Source: Actinomadura cremea (GTDB taxonomy: Bacteria; Actinomycetota; Actinomycetes; Streptosporangiales; Streptosporangiaceae). From it: a stretch of DNA of 64,000 nt. This document shows, in pieces, positions 35,496-44,250 of this stretch (positions are counted from its first letter, which is position 1; every line of letters starts with the position of its first letter). The position numbers and the translations under genes were made by a program. The DNA is taken from positions 92,093 through 156,092 of the forward strand of contig NZ_BMRF01000019.1 of the NCBI RefSeq assembly GCF_014648495.1. The letters run 5' to 3'. Below the pieces are notes generated by a model. The model made no database searches and was not told the DNA's origin. It was given only the letters and a program-made list of their open reading frames with translations.

Positions 35496-35834
35496 ATGGA
35501 CAAGTTCGCGTGGCAGGACGGGGTGGCCTTCGTGGCCGGCCTCGTCGCGCTGCTGGCCCCGAACCTGTGGGGCGACGACGCGGGCGAGCAGCCGCTCATG
35601 GTGCTCGGCGCCCTGCTCGCGCTCGCCGGCCTGTACGCGCTGCTCGGCGCGCCCGGCCCGACGGCGTGGACGGCGACCGCGTTCGCCCTGCTGATCTTCG
35701 TGTCGCCGTGGGCGTTCGGCTTCACCGGCGCCGACGCGGCGGCATGGACGGCATGGATCGTGGGCGCCGTCGCGACTATCGTCGGCGTGTGGGGAGCCAC
35801 CCAGGCGCGCGGCCGGACGCCCGCCGCGACCTGA
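35496..35834 (+). CDS. SPW repeat membrane protein
   Basis: 112 residues, four predicted helices, with two SPW-type repeats. The first has the variant APNLWG and the second the canonical FVSPWAFGF. GGAGG precedes the ATG. Function unknown across the family. It is followed after 66 bp by a TetR gene and probably shares its promoter and the operator at 35426. Confidence 0.85.
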   Translation: MDKFAWQDGVAFVAGLVALLAPNLWGDDAGEQPLMVLGALLALAGLYALLGAPGPTAWTATAFALLIFVSPWAFGFTGADAAAWTAWIVGAVATIVGVWGATQARGRTPAAT

Positions 35835-35900
35835 TCGAGACCCGATGCGGTCCCGGACGCCCGCGCGTCCGGGACCGTCCGGCATGTGGGGGGAGCGCCG

Positions 35901-36524
35901 ATGAGAACGCGGACGTCCGGGAAGCACGAGCCCGCGCCCGAACCCGCGGAGGGCGGCCCCGAGGAGCGCTCGTCGCGCACCCGGATCCTGGACGCGGCCG
36001 AGGCGCTGTTCGCCGAGCGCGGCTACGAGGCCACCTCGACGGCCCGCATCGCGCGCCGGGCCAAGGTCCCGAAGGGCCTCGTCTTCCACTACTTCCCGCA
36101 GAAGATGGACGTCCTGGTGGCGCTGATCGACGAGCGCACGTTCGTCGAGGAGCTGGACGCGTCCGCCGGCGGCGCGATGGACGACGCGGTCCCGGGCGAC
36201 CCGGCCGGGACGCTGTCGAGGCTGGCCCGCCGGCTGCCGCTGCGGGCGTCCCCCGCGATGCGCCGGATCCTGTTCCGCGAGGCCGACACGCACACGTCCG
36301 TCCGGGAGCGGCTCGGACGGCTGAACGGCGAGGTGTTCCTGCGGGCGCGGCACGCGCTGGAGCTCGCACTGCCCGGCGCGCGGGGCGACCAGGCGCGGCT
36401 GGAGGTGGCGGCCGCGACGTTCACGGCAGTGCTGATCTACCAGGAGAACCTGGCGAGCGTCACCGGCCAGCACCTCGACCCGGACGCCGTCGCCGAGCTC
36501 ATCGCGCGCGCCCTCGGCGCCTGA
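35901..36524 (+). CDS. TetR-family transcriptional regulator
   Basis: 207 residues. After a charged tail (1-25), the N-terminal HTH reads RILDAAEALFAERGYEATSTARIARRAKVPKGLVFHYF (recognition helix at about 55-65). The C-terminal ligand domain has no identifiable partner. The ATG at 35901 follows GGGGGGAG; a GTG five codons earlier is possible. It probably represses its own operon through 35426-35441 and perhaps the divergent cyclase. Confidence 0.88.
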   Translation: MRTRTSGKHEPAPEPAEGGPEERSSRTRILDAAEALFAERGYEATSTARIARRAKVPKGLVFHYFPQKMDVLVALIDERTFVEELDASAGGAMDDAVPGDPAGTLSRLARRLPLRASPAMRRILFREADTHTSVRERLGRLNGEVFLRARHALELALPGARGDQARLEVAAATFTAVLIYQENLASVTGQHLDPDAVAELIARALGA

Positions 36525-36536
36525 GCCGTCCGGGCC

Positions 36537-37031
36537 TCAGGTCCGGATGGGCTCCAGCAGCCGGTGCGGGGAGCGCAGCACCTGGCTGACGGGGTCGTCG
36601 CGGTACCGGACGCCCGGACCCGCGTGGATCTCCAGGTCCTCCATCGGGACGAGCACGCCGCACGACGGGCACGTGCCGTCGGACCGCACCCGCGCGCCGC
36701 AGCCGACGTGGACGAACAGGCGGCACGGCTCGGCGGACATGTGCTCCTCGCTCCAGCGGGCGAGGGTGTGCACGACGGGCCACAGGTCGCGGCCCTTCTC
36801 GGTGAGGACGTAGTCGTGGCCGTCCTTGGCGAGGACGCCGGCATCGACGAGGGACTGGAGCCGCGCCGACAGGACGGCGCGCGGGATGTCCAGGTGGACG
36901 AGGAAGTCGCTGAACCGCCGGACGCCGTAGATGGCGTCCCGGACGATCAGCAGCGTCCAGCGCTCGCCCACGACCTCCAGGGCGCGGGCCAGCGAGCAGT
37001 CCTGCGCCGCGTAGTCCTTGCCGAGTGCCAT
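36537..37031 (-). CDS. HxlR-family regulator with zinc ribbon
   Basis: 164 residues. The HxlR winged helix (CSLARALEVVGERWTLLIVR at about 12-31, FSDFLVHLDIPRAVLSARL after it) is followed by a C-terminal ribbon with Cys pairs (CGARV and CPSCG). The conserved Cys12 is a possible redox or electrophile sensor. It is divergent from an MFS exporter, with two palindromic operators in the spacer, so it very likely represses both. Confidence 0.9.
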   Translation of the reverse strand: MALGKDYAAQDCSLARALEVVGERWTLLIVRDAIYGVRRFSDFLVHLDIPRAVLSARLQSLVDAGVLAKDGHDYVLTEKGRDLWPVVHTLARWSEEHMSAEPCRLFVHVGCGARVRSDGTCPSCGVLVPMEDLEIHAGPGVRYRDDPVSQVLRSPHRLLEPIRT

Positions 37032-37054
37032 GCGCCCACACTATCCCAGGCGGA

Positions 37055-37105
37055 GTTCATTGAACGAACCAACCGTGCTACGGTCGCCGAGTTCATTCAA
37101 TGAAC
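37055..37105. promoter_or_regulatory. Paired HxlR operators and MFS promoter
   Basis: GTTCATTCAATGAAC (37091-37105) is a perfect 7-1-7 palindrome. GTTCATTGAACGAAC (37055-37069) is the same with one mismatch. Their centres are 36 bp apart. TTCATT (37056-37061) could be the -35 and TACGGT (37079-37084) the -10, 17 bp apart, of the MFS gene, so the first site covers the -35 and the second lies just downstream of the start region. Confidence 0.8.
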
Positions 37106-37125
37106 TACGACGACCTGGAGCGCGT

Positions 37126-38511
37126 ATGACAACCCTGGCGACACCGGCGACCGGCACGCGCCGCGCGGCCGGCCCCACCGCCGCGCTGGCGCTGCCCGCC
37201 ATCGCCACCCTGCTCACGCTCATGAACTACTGCGCCCCGGCGGCGACGCTCGCCGACACCGCCCGCGGCCTGCACGCCGGGCCGACCGCGCAGATCTGGC
37301 TGATGAGCTCGATCAGCCTCGGGCTGGCGGCGGCGCTGCTCGCCGTCGGCAGCCTCGCCGACGACCACGGACGCAGGCGGGTGTTCGTGGTCGGCGCGGC
37401 GGGCCTCGCCGCCTCCAGCGTCGCGTGCGCCCTGGCGCCGGACGCGCTCACCTTCATCGCCGGCCGGATCGTGCAGGGCGCCGCGAGCGCCGCGCTGCTG
37501 GCGACCGGCCTCGGCATCGTCGCCGCCTCGTTCGAGCCCGGCCCGCGCCGCGCCCGCGCCACCGGCACGTGGAGCGCGATGGTCGGGCTCGGCATCGCGC
37601 TCGGCCCGATCGCCGCCGCCGGGCTGACCGTGCTGGGCGGCTGGCGGCTCTGGTACTGGGCGACGGCCGTCGCGGCGGTGCCGCTCGCCGTCGTGGCGGC
37701 CCGCGCGCTGGAGGAGTCCCGCGCCCGGCGGCCGCGCGGCCTGGACGTCCCCGGCCTGGTCACCATGAGCCTGGGCGTGGGGGCGCTGGTCGCGGCGATC
37801 ACCTGGGGCCGCACCGGCTGGACGACCCCCGGGGTCCTGATGCTGCTCGCCGTGGCGATCGTGCTGCTGGCCGCGTTCGTCGCGATCGAGGCGCGGCGCC
37901 GCGAGCCGATGGTCGACCTCGCGCTGTTCCGGCGTCCCGCGTTCCTGCTGTCGGTGTCGGGCGCGCTGGTCACCGGCCTCACGGTCATCGGCGTCATGAC
38001 CTACTCGGCGACGATGATGAGCCTGGTCATGGGCCTGTCGCCGCTCGCGGCGGCGCTGGTGCTCGCGATCTGGTCCGGGCTGTCGTTCGTCGTGGCGCTG
38101 CAGGCGCACCGCCTCCCGGCCCGGCTGCCCGTCCGGCGGCTGATGGCGGCCGGATTCGCGCTGGCCGGCGTGGGCGTACTGGCGATGGCGGTGTTCGCTC
38201 CGGGCGCGCCGTGGTGGCACCTCGTGCCGGGCCTCGCCGTCGCCGGGGTGGCGAGCGGGCTGACGAACGCGATGCTCGCGCGGCTCGCCGTGGACAGCGT
38301 GCCCGCCGACCGCGCGAGCATGGGATCGGGCGCGAACAACACCGCCCGCTACATCGGCGCGTCCATCGGCGTCGCGATCGTCGGGGCGGTCGCGACCGGC
38401 TCCGGGCACGACCCGTCCGCGCTGGCGCACGGGACGAACGTCGCGCTCGTCGTCTCGGCCGTCGCGGCGCTCGCGTACGCCGTCCTGGCGCTGCTCATCC
38501 GGGAACGCTAG
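37126..38511 (+). CDS. MFS drug exporter (DHA2-like)
   Basis: 461 residues with about 14 helices. Motif A is GSLADDHGRRR, and the antiporter motif C lies near GIALGPIAAAG. This is the build of quinone/multidrug exporters controlled by HxlR or TetR repressors. The ATG at 37126 follows the operators; a longer frame would run through them. Its TAG overlaps the convergent VWA gene in CTAG. Confidence 0.87.
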   Translation: MTTLATPATGTRRAAGPTAALALPAIATLLTLMNYCAPAATLADTARGLHAGPTAQIWLMSSISLGLAAALLAVGSLADDHGRRRVFVVGAAGLAASSVACALAPDALTFIAGRIVQGAASAALLATGLGIVAASFEPGPRRARATGTWSAMVGLGIALGPIAAAGLTVLGGWRLWYWATAVAAVPLAVVAARALEESRARRPRGLDVPGLVTMSLGVGALVAAITWGRTGWTTPGVLMLLAVAIVLLAAFVAIEARRREPMVDLALFRRPAFLLSVSGALVTGLTVIGVMTYSATMMSLVMGLSPLAAALVLAIWSGLSFVVALQAHRLPARLPVRRLMAAGFALAGVGVLAMAVFAPGAPWWHLVPGLAVAGVASGLTNAMLARLAVDSVPADRASMGSGANNTARYIGASIGVAIVGAVATGSGHDPSALAHGTNVALVVSAVAALAYAVLALLIRER

Positions 38512-39899
38512 GCGAGGTCCTCGACGAAGGCGGCGAGCTGGGCGAGGTTGCGGCACTCGTGCATCTCGACGATCTCGCCGTACCGGGACGCGGCGGAGTC
38601 GCCGGTGTCCCACAGGCGGCGCGGCTCGGGGTTCAGCCAGTGGGAGTGGCGGGCGCGGTCCGCCAGGTCCCGCAGGATCGGCAGGGACAGCTCGCCGTAG
38701 TTGGAACGGGCGTCGCCGAGGATCAGCAGCGACGTCTTCGGCCCCACCGCGTCGCCGTACCGGTCGGCGAACACCTTGATCGCGTGCCCGTAGTTGGAGC
38801 GTCCGGTGATCCAGACGAGGTCGGCCTCCTTCGCCATGCGGGTCATCGCGTCGGCGACGTCCGCGCCCGGCTGGAAGTACTTGGTGATCTCGTCCGTGGC
38901 GTCGATGAACGCGAACGCCCGCACCTTGGTGAACTGCTCGCGCAGCGCGAACGTCAGCAGCAGCGTGAAGTGCGCGAACGCCGACACCGAGTCGCTGGCG
39001 TCGCACAGCACGACCAGTTCCGGCTTGTGCGGGCGGCGCGGCCGGTAGTGCGTGGTGAGCGGCACTCCCCCGCTGCCCAGGGACGCGCGGACGGTGCGGC
39101 GGAAGTCGAGCCGGCCGCGGTCGCCCCGCCGCTGCTTCTGGACGAGCCGGGTGGCCAGCCGCCGCGCCAGCGGGTACACCTCGCGGCGCAGCGCGTCCAG
39201 CTCGGCGCGGCCCGCGCTGGAGAAGTCGAGGCGCTCCAGCGGCGGCCGGACGGTCAGCCGGGCGGTCCGCTCGACGCCGGTGTCCTCGGCGATCCGGCGC
39301 CGCACCTCCCCGGCGACGAGGTCCTCGAACCGGGCGATGCGGTCGGTGAAGGTGCGGCGCGCGACCCGCTCGGCCATGCCGCCGCGCTCCCGCCCCTGCA
39401 GGACCGCGTTCAGCAGCCCGGCCATGAGCGTGCCGGGCGACAGCGCGCGCAGGACACCGGAGGAGAACCACGCGTCCTGTCCGGCGGGCCGTCCGTACTC
39501 GGCGACGGCCATCCGGGCGAACTGCCGCAGGCCCGCGTCGTCCCCGGTCAGCAGCAGGTCCGCCAGCTCCTCCCGGCGCAGCCGCACCTGCGGGTCCAGC
39601 GGCGCCGGGACCGGCCGCCCGTCGGCGCCGAGCGTGCGGGCGGGGCGTTCCGGCGGCGCGCCCGCGCCGTCCCCGACCGCGGCGGGGAACCACAGGTCGA
39701 ACAGCCGGTCGAACGCCGTCCGGTGCGCGGGCCGCTTGACGACCGTCGCGGCGTAGGCGGCGCGCAGCGCCTCCCGGTCGAGCAGGTCGACGGCCTGCAT
39801 GGCGCGGACCGCGTCCAGCCCCTCGGCGACCGACACCGGCAGCCCGGCCTCGCGCAGCGCCGCCACGAACCCGGTGTGCCGGTCGACGAGCGACGCCAT
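38508..39899 (-). CDS. VWA-domain CoxE-like protein
   Basis: 463 residues. The C-terminal von Willebrand A domain has the MIDAS motif DASDSVS (about residue 298) and a later metal Asp in LLILGDARSN. The N-terminal half is alpha-helical and Arg-rich. Such proteins work with MoxR AAA ATPases as cofactor-insertion or protein-remodelling pairs. The gene begins one base after the moxR stop. No CO-dehydrogenase genes are nearby, so the client is unknown. Confidence 0.88.
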   Translation of the reverse strand: MASLVDRHTGFVAALREAGLPVSVAEGLDAVRAMQAVDLLDREALRAAYAATVVKRPAHRTAFDRLFDLWFPAAVGDGAGAPPERPARTLGADGRPVPAPLDPQVRLRREELADLLLTGDDAGLRQFARMAVAEYGRPAGQDAWFSSGVLRALSPGTLMAGLLNAVLQGRERGGMAERVARRTFTDRIARFEDLVAGEVRRRIAEDTGVERTARLTVRPPLERLDFSSAGRAELDALRREVYPLARRLATRLVQKQRRGDRGRLDFRRTVRASLGSGGVPLTTHYRPRRPHKPELVVLCDASDSVSAFAHFTLLLTFALREQFTKVRAFAFIDATDEITKYFQPGADVADAMTRMAKEADLVWITGRSNYGHAIKVFADRYGDAVGPKTSLLILGDARSNYGELSLPILRDLADRARHSHWLNPEPRRLWDTGDSAASRYGEIVEMHECRNLAQLAAFVEDLA

Positions 39900-39900
39900 G

Positions 39901-40809
39901 TCAGCCGAGCCCCAGTTCCTTCGTGGCGCGCTCCTGGTCGGACGCGTGCTTGAGGACGACGCCGAGCGTGCGGGCGACGGCCGTCTCGTCCAGTTCGTCC
40001 AGTCCGAGGGCGAGCAGGGTGCGCGCCCAGTCGACCGTCTCGGCGATCGAGGGCGCCTTCTTGACCTCGAGCGCGCGCAGCGTCCCGACCGTCCGGACCA
40101 GCTGCTCGGCCAGTTCCGCCTCGATGCCGGGGACCTGCGCCAGGACGATGTCGCGTTCCCGTTCGGGCGCCGGGTAGTCGAGGTGCAGGTAGAGGCACCG
40201 GCGCTTGAGCGCCTCGGACAGCTCCCGGGCCGCGTTCGAGGTGATGAGCACGAACGGGCGGCGGACGGCCTCGACGGTGCCGAGCTCGGGGATGGTGACC
40301 TGGAAGTCCGACAGGACCTCCAGCAGCATCCCCTCCACCTCGACGTCGGCCTTGTCCGCCTCGTCGATGAGCAGGACGGTCGGCTCGGCGCGGCGGATCG
40401 CGGCCAGCAGCGGCCGCTCGAGGAGGAACTCCTCGGAGAAGATGTCGTCGTGGGTCTCCTGCCAGGCCCGGTCCTCCGGAGCCGCCTGGATGGCGAGGAG
40501 CTGCTTCTTGTAGTTGAACTCGTAGAGGGCGCGGGCCTCGTCCAGCCCCTCGTAGCACTGCAACCGGATCAGCTCTGCTCCGGTGGCCGCCGCGACGGCC
40601 TTCGCCAGCTCGGTCTTCCCGACGCCCGCCGGGCCCTCCACCAGCAGCGGCTTCCCCAGCGCCTGCGCGAGGAAGACGGTCGTGGCGATCGCCTCGTCGG
40701 TGAGGTAGCGGACGCCCGCCAGCCTCGCGGCCGCGTCGGCGGGCGAGGCGAACGCCCCGTCCTCCGCAGCCGCCTCGGACACGACCTCGGACACCGTGCT
40801 GTCGCTCAT
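39901..40809 (-). CDS. MoxR-family AAA ATPase
   Basis: 302 residues. Walker A is EGPAGVGKTELAKAV (about 58), Walker B is VLLIDEADKAD (about 145), sensor 1 is LITSNAARELSEALKRR, and a C-terminal lid follows. It forms a chaperone pair with the VWA protein encoded immediately downstream and overlaps the lipoprotein gene upstream by four bases (ATGA). Confidence 0.92.
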   Translation of the reverse strand: MSDSTVSEVVSEAAAEDGAFASPADAAARLAGVRYLTDEAIATTVFLAQALGKPLLVEGPAGVGKTELAKAVAAATGAELIRLQCYEGLDEARALYEFNYKKQLLAIQAAPEDRAWQETHDDIFSEEFLLERPLLAAIRRAEPTVLLIDEADKADVEVEGMLLEVLSDFQVTIPELGTVEAVRRPFVLITSNAARELSEALKRRCLYLHLDYPAPERERDIVLAQVPGIEAELAEQLVRTVGTLRALEVKKAPSIAETVDWARTLLALGLDELDETAVARTLGVVLKHASDQERATKELGLG

Positions 40810-41237
40810 CCCTTGACCTTCGTGTACGTCTGACTCGTCCCGGCGAACGTCAACTCGTCCCCCTTCTCACCCAGGGTGACACCCCAGTACGAGGCGGTCT
40901 TCGGATCGCCGCCCTGCCAGGAGAACCGGAACTCGCCCCCGCCTTCGGGGATCACGGTCCCGCTCCATAGCTTGTGCCCGCCCTTCATCCACACGCCCTT
41001 GCCGTCCGCCGCGAACTGGAAGTAGTCCTTGCCCTTGCCGAGCCAGCGCCCCACGAGCGGCTTCACCGCCGCCGGCGACACCCGCGGCAGCGGCGCCGCC
41101 GAGGCCGGCGGCGCGGAGCCGGCGGCGGCCGTCCCGGCGTGACCGCCGCCCTCCCCTCCCCCGCAGCCCGCGAGGACGAACGCGGCGGCGGCGGCCGCGC
41201 ACCCGGCCAGGGCGGTCATTCGGGCCCGCACTCTCAC
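40806..41237 (-). CDS. Predicted lipoprotein
   Basis: 143 residues. The signal peptide ends in a lipobox (VLAGC, Cys at about 26), followed by a Gly/Ser linker and a small domain of about 85 residues (LVGRWLGKGKDYFQFAADGKG). The domain looks like a lipocalin/META-type beta fold by its GxW and alternating pattern. The GTG at 41237 has GGAGG five bases upstream. It overlaps moxR by four bases, so it may be a client or an accessory of that pair. No recognised family. Confidence 0.72.
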   Translation of the reverse strand: MRVRARMTALAGCAAAAAAFVLAGCGGGEGGGHAGTAAAGSAPPASAAPLPRVSPAAVKPLVGRWLGKGKDYFQFAADGKGVWMKGGHKLWSGTVIPEGGGEFRFSWQGGDPKTASYWGVTLGEKGDELTFAGTSQTYTKVKG

Positions 41238-41389
41238 GGGAACCTCCGGAGCGTCTCGGCGGCGAAAGCGGCAGTGTACCGGCGGGTAGGCCCCTGTGTT
41301 CGGGCCCGGCGGCCCGGAGCCGTCCCGGCCCCTGTGAGGGAGCCGGAGATTACCTCCTCCGGGTGACGCCGCGGGGCGCCGGACGAGCG

Positions 41390-41395
41390 TATAAC
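41390..41395 (+). promoter_or_regulatory. -10 box
   Basis: TATAAC six bases before the ATG at 41402, with no Shine-Dalgarno; a leaderless transcript is likely. Confidence 0.45.
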
Positions 41396-41401
41396 CGGAC
41401 C

Positions 41402-41746
41402 ATGACCCCACGTCTGCCCCGCGAGGACCTGGCCGCGGCGCTGGCCGCCCGGCGCGAATTGGGCCCCGACTACGACGACGCCTTCATCGAGACGGTCGTC
41501 GGCCGCATCGAGGAGACGCTCGACGCCCGCGCCGCGCACGCCCCGGTGCCGCGGCCCCGTCCCGCCCGGACGCCCGCGCCGGTGACGTCCGACCGCGATC
41601 ACAGTCTGGCCCTGGCCGTGCTGTCGCTGCTCGCCGCGATCCCGCTGAGCGCGATCACGGCGATCAACGCCGGGCTGCCCGGGCTGGCGTTCGCCCTGAC
41701 GGCGATCGTCCTGCTGAACGTCACCTACGCCTTCCGTCCGCGCTAA
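41402..41746 (+). CDS. Small two-helix membrane protein
   Basis: 114 residues. The soluble N-terminal helix (EDLAAALAARRELGPDYDDAFIETVVGRIEETL) and a Pro-rich linker precede two membrane helices (about 70-88 and 92-110). This layout is common in actinomycete proteins of unknown function. It is divergent from the lipoprotein operon. Confidence 0.68.
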   Translation: MTPRLPREDLAAALAARRELGPDYDDAFIETVVGRIEETLDARAAHAPVPRPRPARTPAPVTSDRDHSLALAVLSLLAAIPLSAITAINAGLPGLAFALTAIVLLNVTYAFRPR

Positions 41747-41920
41747 CCGAGCGGGGCGTGCCCCCTGGAACCCTCCACGGGGACGACGATCCTCGCGTGC
41801 CGCCGCACGAGTTCGTGACCCGTGCGCACGCCGCGGGTGCCGTCCCGGCGCTTCGCGCGTCCTTCGGTGCCGGGGCGCCCGAGGCCGCGCGAAGCGTGTC
41901 CGGTGGCCGGCGTCCCACCG

Positions 41921-41945
41921 CCCGTCCCCGCGATGCGGGGACGGG
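41921..41945. terminator. Hairpin between convergent genes
   Basis: An 11-bp perfect stem, CCCGTCCCCGC / GCGGGGACGGG, with loop GAT, 18 bp past the acyl-CoA dehydrogenase stop. It probably terminates that gene and perhaps the convergent small gene. Nothing else is seen in this 216-bp gap. Confidence 0.6.
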
Positions 41946-41962
41946 AGGCGGGGCGAGGCGGG

Positions 41963-44161
41963 CTACTTGCCGGGCTCGGGGTCGCGCGGGAGGCCGAGGA
42001 GCCGCTCGCCGATGATGTTCAGCTGCACCTCGGTGGTGCCGCCGTAGATCGTCATGGAGCGGCTGAACAGCATCGCGCGCGCGACGATGCCGCCCTCGGT
42101 CATCGGGACCTCGGTGGTGGCGGCCGCGCCCTGCGACGCCCAGCAGTAATCCGCGACGTCCTGGTTGAACTGGACGCCCAGGAGCTTGCGGACGCTGGCC
42201 TCGGCGCCCGGCTCCACGCCGTTGAGCTGCTTCAGCGTGGTGCGCAGACCGAGCAGGTCGATCGACTGGCCCTGCGCGATGAGCCTGCCGACCTCGCCGG
42301 TCGCGACGGCGTCCAGCTCCTTGCCCTGGAAGAACTTCAGCAGCTCGGGGACGCCCATGCCGAGGCCGCCGCCGGTGGACAGCGACACCCGCTCGTTGGA
42401 CAGGGTGTTGCGGGCGACCTGCCAGCCCTTGTTCACCTCGCCGACGACCTGCTCGTCCGGGACGAACACGCCGTCGAGGAAGACCTCGTTGAACAGGGCG
42501 TCGCCGGTCAGCTCGCGCAGCGGCCGGACGTCCACGCCGGGGGCCTTCATGTCGACGAGGAAGTACGTGATCCCGTCGTGCTTGGCGGCGTCGGGGTCGG
42601 TGCGGGCGATGCAGAAGCCCCACTGCGCCATCTGCGCCATCGACGTCCAGATCTTCTGGCCGGTGAGTTTCCAGCCGCCCTCGACCCGCTCGGCCTTCAT
42701 CGACAGCGAGGCCAGGTCGGAGCCGGCGCCCGGCTCGGAGAACAGCTGGCACCAGACCATCTGGCCGCGCAGCGTCGGGCGCAGGAACCTCTCCTTCTGC
42801 TCCTCGGTCCCGTAGCGGACGAGCGAGGGCACCAGCCACGCGCCGATCACCAGGTTCGGGGCCTTGACCTTCGCGGCCTTCAGCTCCTGCTGGATGAGGA
42901 CCTGCTCGACCGGCCCGGCGGCGCGGCCCCACGGCTTCGGGAAGTGCGGGACGGTCCAGCCGTCGTCGCCCATCCGGGCGTTGCGCTCGGTCTTGTCCTC
43001 GATCTTCGCCAGCTCGGCGATCTCGGCCTGGATCCGCTCGCGCGTCGGCTGCGCGTCCTCGTCCAGCTCGAGGACGACCTCGCGGCGGCCGCCGGCGAGG
43101 GCGAGCGTCGCGACCTCGGCCGCCCACTCCTTGGAGGAGCCGAGCAGGGCGCGCAGGGTGAGCGTGCGGCGCAGGTAGACGTGGGCGTCGTGCTCCCAGG
43201 TGAACCCGATGCCGCCGAGGATCTGAATGGCGTCGCGGGCGGTCTGCACGCCGGCGTCGGCGGCGATGACCGCCGCTACCGCGGCGGCGAACCCGGCGTC
43301 GGGGGCGGCGTCGTCGAGGGCGCGGGCGGCGTCCCAGGCGGCGGCGCGGGCCTGCTCGAGGGAGATGAGCATCCGGGACGCCTTGTGCTTGACGCCCTGG
43401 AACTGCCCGATCGGGCGGCCGAACTGCTCGCGGACCTTCGCGTACTCGGCCGCGGTGGTGACCAGCCAGTCGGCCGCGCCCGCCGCCTCGGCGCCGAACA
43501 GCGCCGCGGCGAGGTCGCGGACCCGGCGGGCGGTGACGTCGTCCAGCAGCCGGTCGGCGGGGACCGTGACCTCCGACAACGCGACCTTCGCGACCCGCCG
43601 GACCCGGTCCAGGCTCTCGACCGGGGTGACGGTGACGTCGGCGGCGTCCACCGCGACCCAGTGCTCGGCGCCGTCGTCGGCCGTCACCGGCAGGACCAGC
43701 ACGTCGGCGAGGGACGCGCCCAGCACCGTGGCGGCCTCCCCGGACACGACGAGCGCGTCGCCGTCACGGCGCGCGGTCAGCGCGCCGTCCAGCGCGACCG
43801 CCGCGGTACGCGACCCGTCGGCCAGGACCGGCAGCAGCTCCGCGCGGGCCTTGGCGTTGCCGGAACCGTCGATCACGGAGCTGGCGAGGACCGTGGGGAG
43901 GAACGGGCCGGGCGCGACGGCGCGGCCCAGTTCCTCCAGCACGATCGCCAGTTCGAGCAGGCCGTAGCCCTGCCCGCCGTGCTTCTCGTCGAGATGCAGC
44001 CCGAGCAGGCCCTGCTCGGCCAGGGCCGACCAGAAGGCGGGCCTCGTCTCTTCGTCCGCGTCCAGCGCGGCCCGTACGACCGTCGCCGGGATGTTGCGCT
44101 CGGCGAAGCCGCGCACCGATTCGGCGAGCGCCTCGTGCTCCTCGGTCAGCCCGATGGCCAT
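41963..44161 (-). CDS. Tandem (double-domain) acyl-CoA dehydrogenase, FadE6-like
   Basis: 732 residues containing two acyl-CoA dehydrogenase units in one chain (about 1-370 and 380-732). The C-terminal unit has the full pattern: FSEPGAGSDLAS, WTSMAQ, and IYGGTTEVQLNIIGERLLGLPR. The N-terminal one is eroded (no clear SEPxAGSD, retains REQFGRPIGQFQGVKHK and QILGGIGFTWEHDAHVYLRR split). The mycobacterial counterparts of this size act on long or sterol-side-chain acyl-CoAs, where one half binds FAD and the other completes the site. A palindromic operator covers its promoter. Confidence 0.92.
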   Translation of the reverse strand: MAIGLTEEHEALAESVRGFAERNIPATVVRAALDADEETRPAFWSALAEQGLLGLHLDEKHGGQGYGLLELAIVLEELGRAVAPGPFLPTVLASSVIDGSGNAKARAELLPVLADGSRTAAVALDGALTARRDGDALVVSGEAATVLGASLADVLVLPVTADDGAEHWVAVDAADVTVTPVESLDRVRRVAKVALSEVTVPADRLLDDVTARRVRDLAAALFGAEAAGAADWLVTTAAEYAKVREQFGRPIGQFQGVKHKASRMLISLEQARAAAWDAARALDDAAPDAGFAAAVAAVIAADAGVQTARDAIQILGGIGFTWEHDAHVYLRRTLTLRALLGSSKEWAAEVATLALAGGRREVVLELDEDAQPTRERIQAEIAELAKIEDKTERNARMGDDGWTVPHFPKPWGRAAGPVEQVLIQQELKAAKVKAPNLVIGAWLVPSLVRYGTEEQKERFLRPTLRGQMVWCQLFSEPGAGSDLASLSMKAERVEGGWKLTGQKIWTSMAQMAQWGFCIARTDPDAAKHDGITYFLVDMKAPGVDVRPLRELTGDALFNEVFLDGVFVPDEQVVGEVNKGWQVARNTLSNERVSLSTGGGLGMGVPELLKFFQGKELDAVATGEVGRLIAQGQSIDLLGLRTTLKQLNGVEPGAEASVRKLLGVQFNQDVADYCWASQGAAATTEVPMTEGGIVARAMLFSRSMTIYGGTTEVQLNIIGERLLGLPRDPEPGK

Positions 44162-44195
44162 GCGTCCAACCCTTCTGAGACCGCTTTTGACGCGA

Positions 44196-44216
44196 TTCTA
44201 GAACAGAGTTCTGTTC
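44196..44216. promoter_or_regulatory. Operator over acyl-CoA dehydrogenase promoter
   Basis: The block TTCTAGAACAGAGTTCT continues to TGTTC and contains overlapping palindromes: TTCTAGAA, AGAAC-AGA-GTTCT and GAACAGA-GT-TCTGTTC. On the minus strand TAGAAT (complement at 44195-44200) is a good -10 box for the gene starting at 44161. A TetR-family fatty-acid or sterol repressor is the likely binder. Confidence 0.65.
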
Positions 44217-44250
44217 GGGTGGTGCGGTGACCCGCCCCCCGGGCGAGGAC

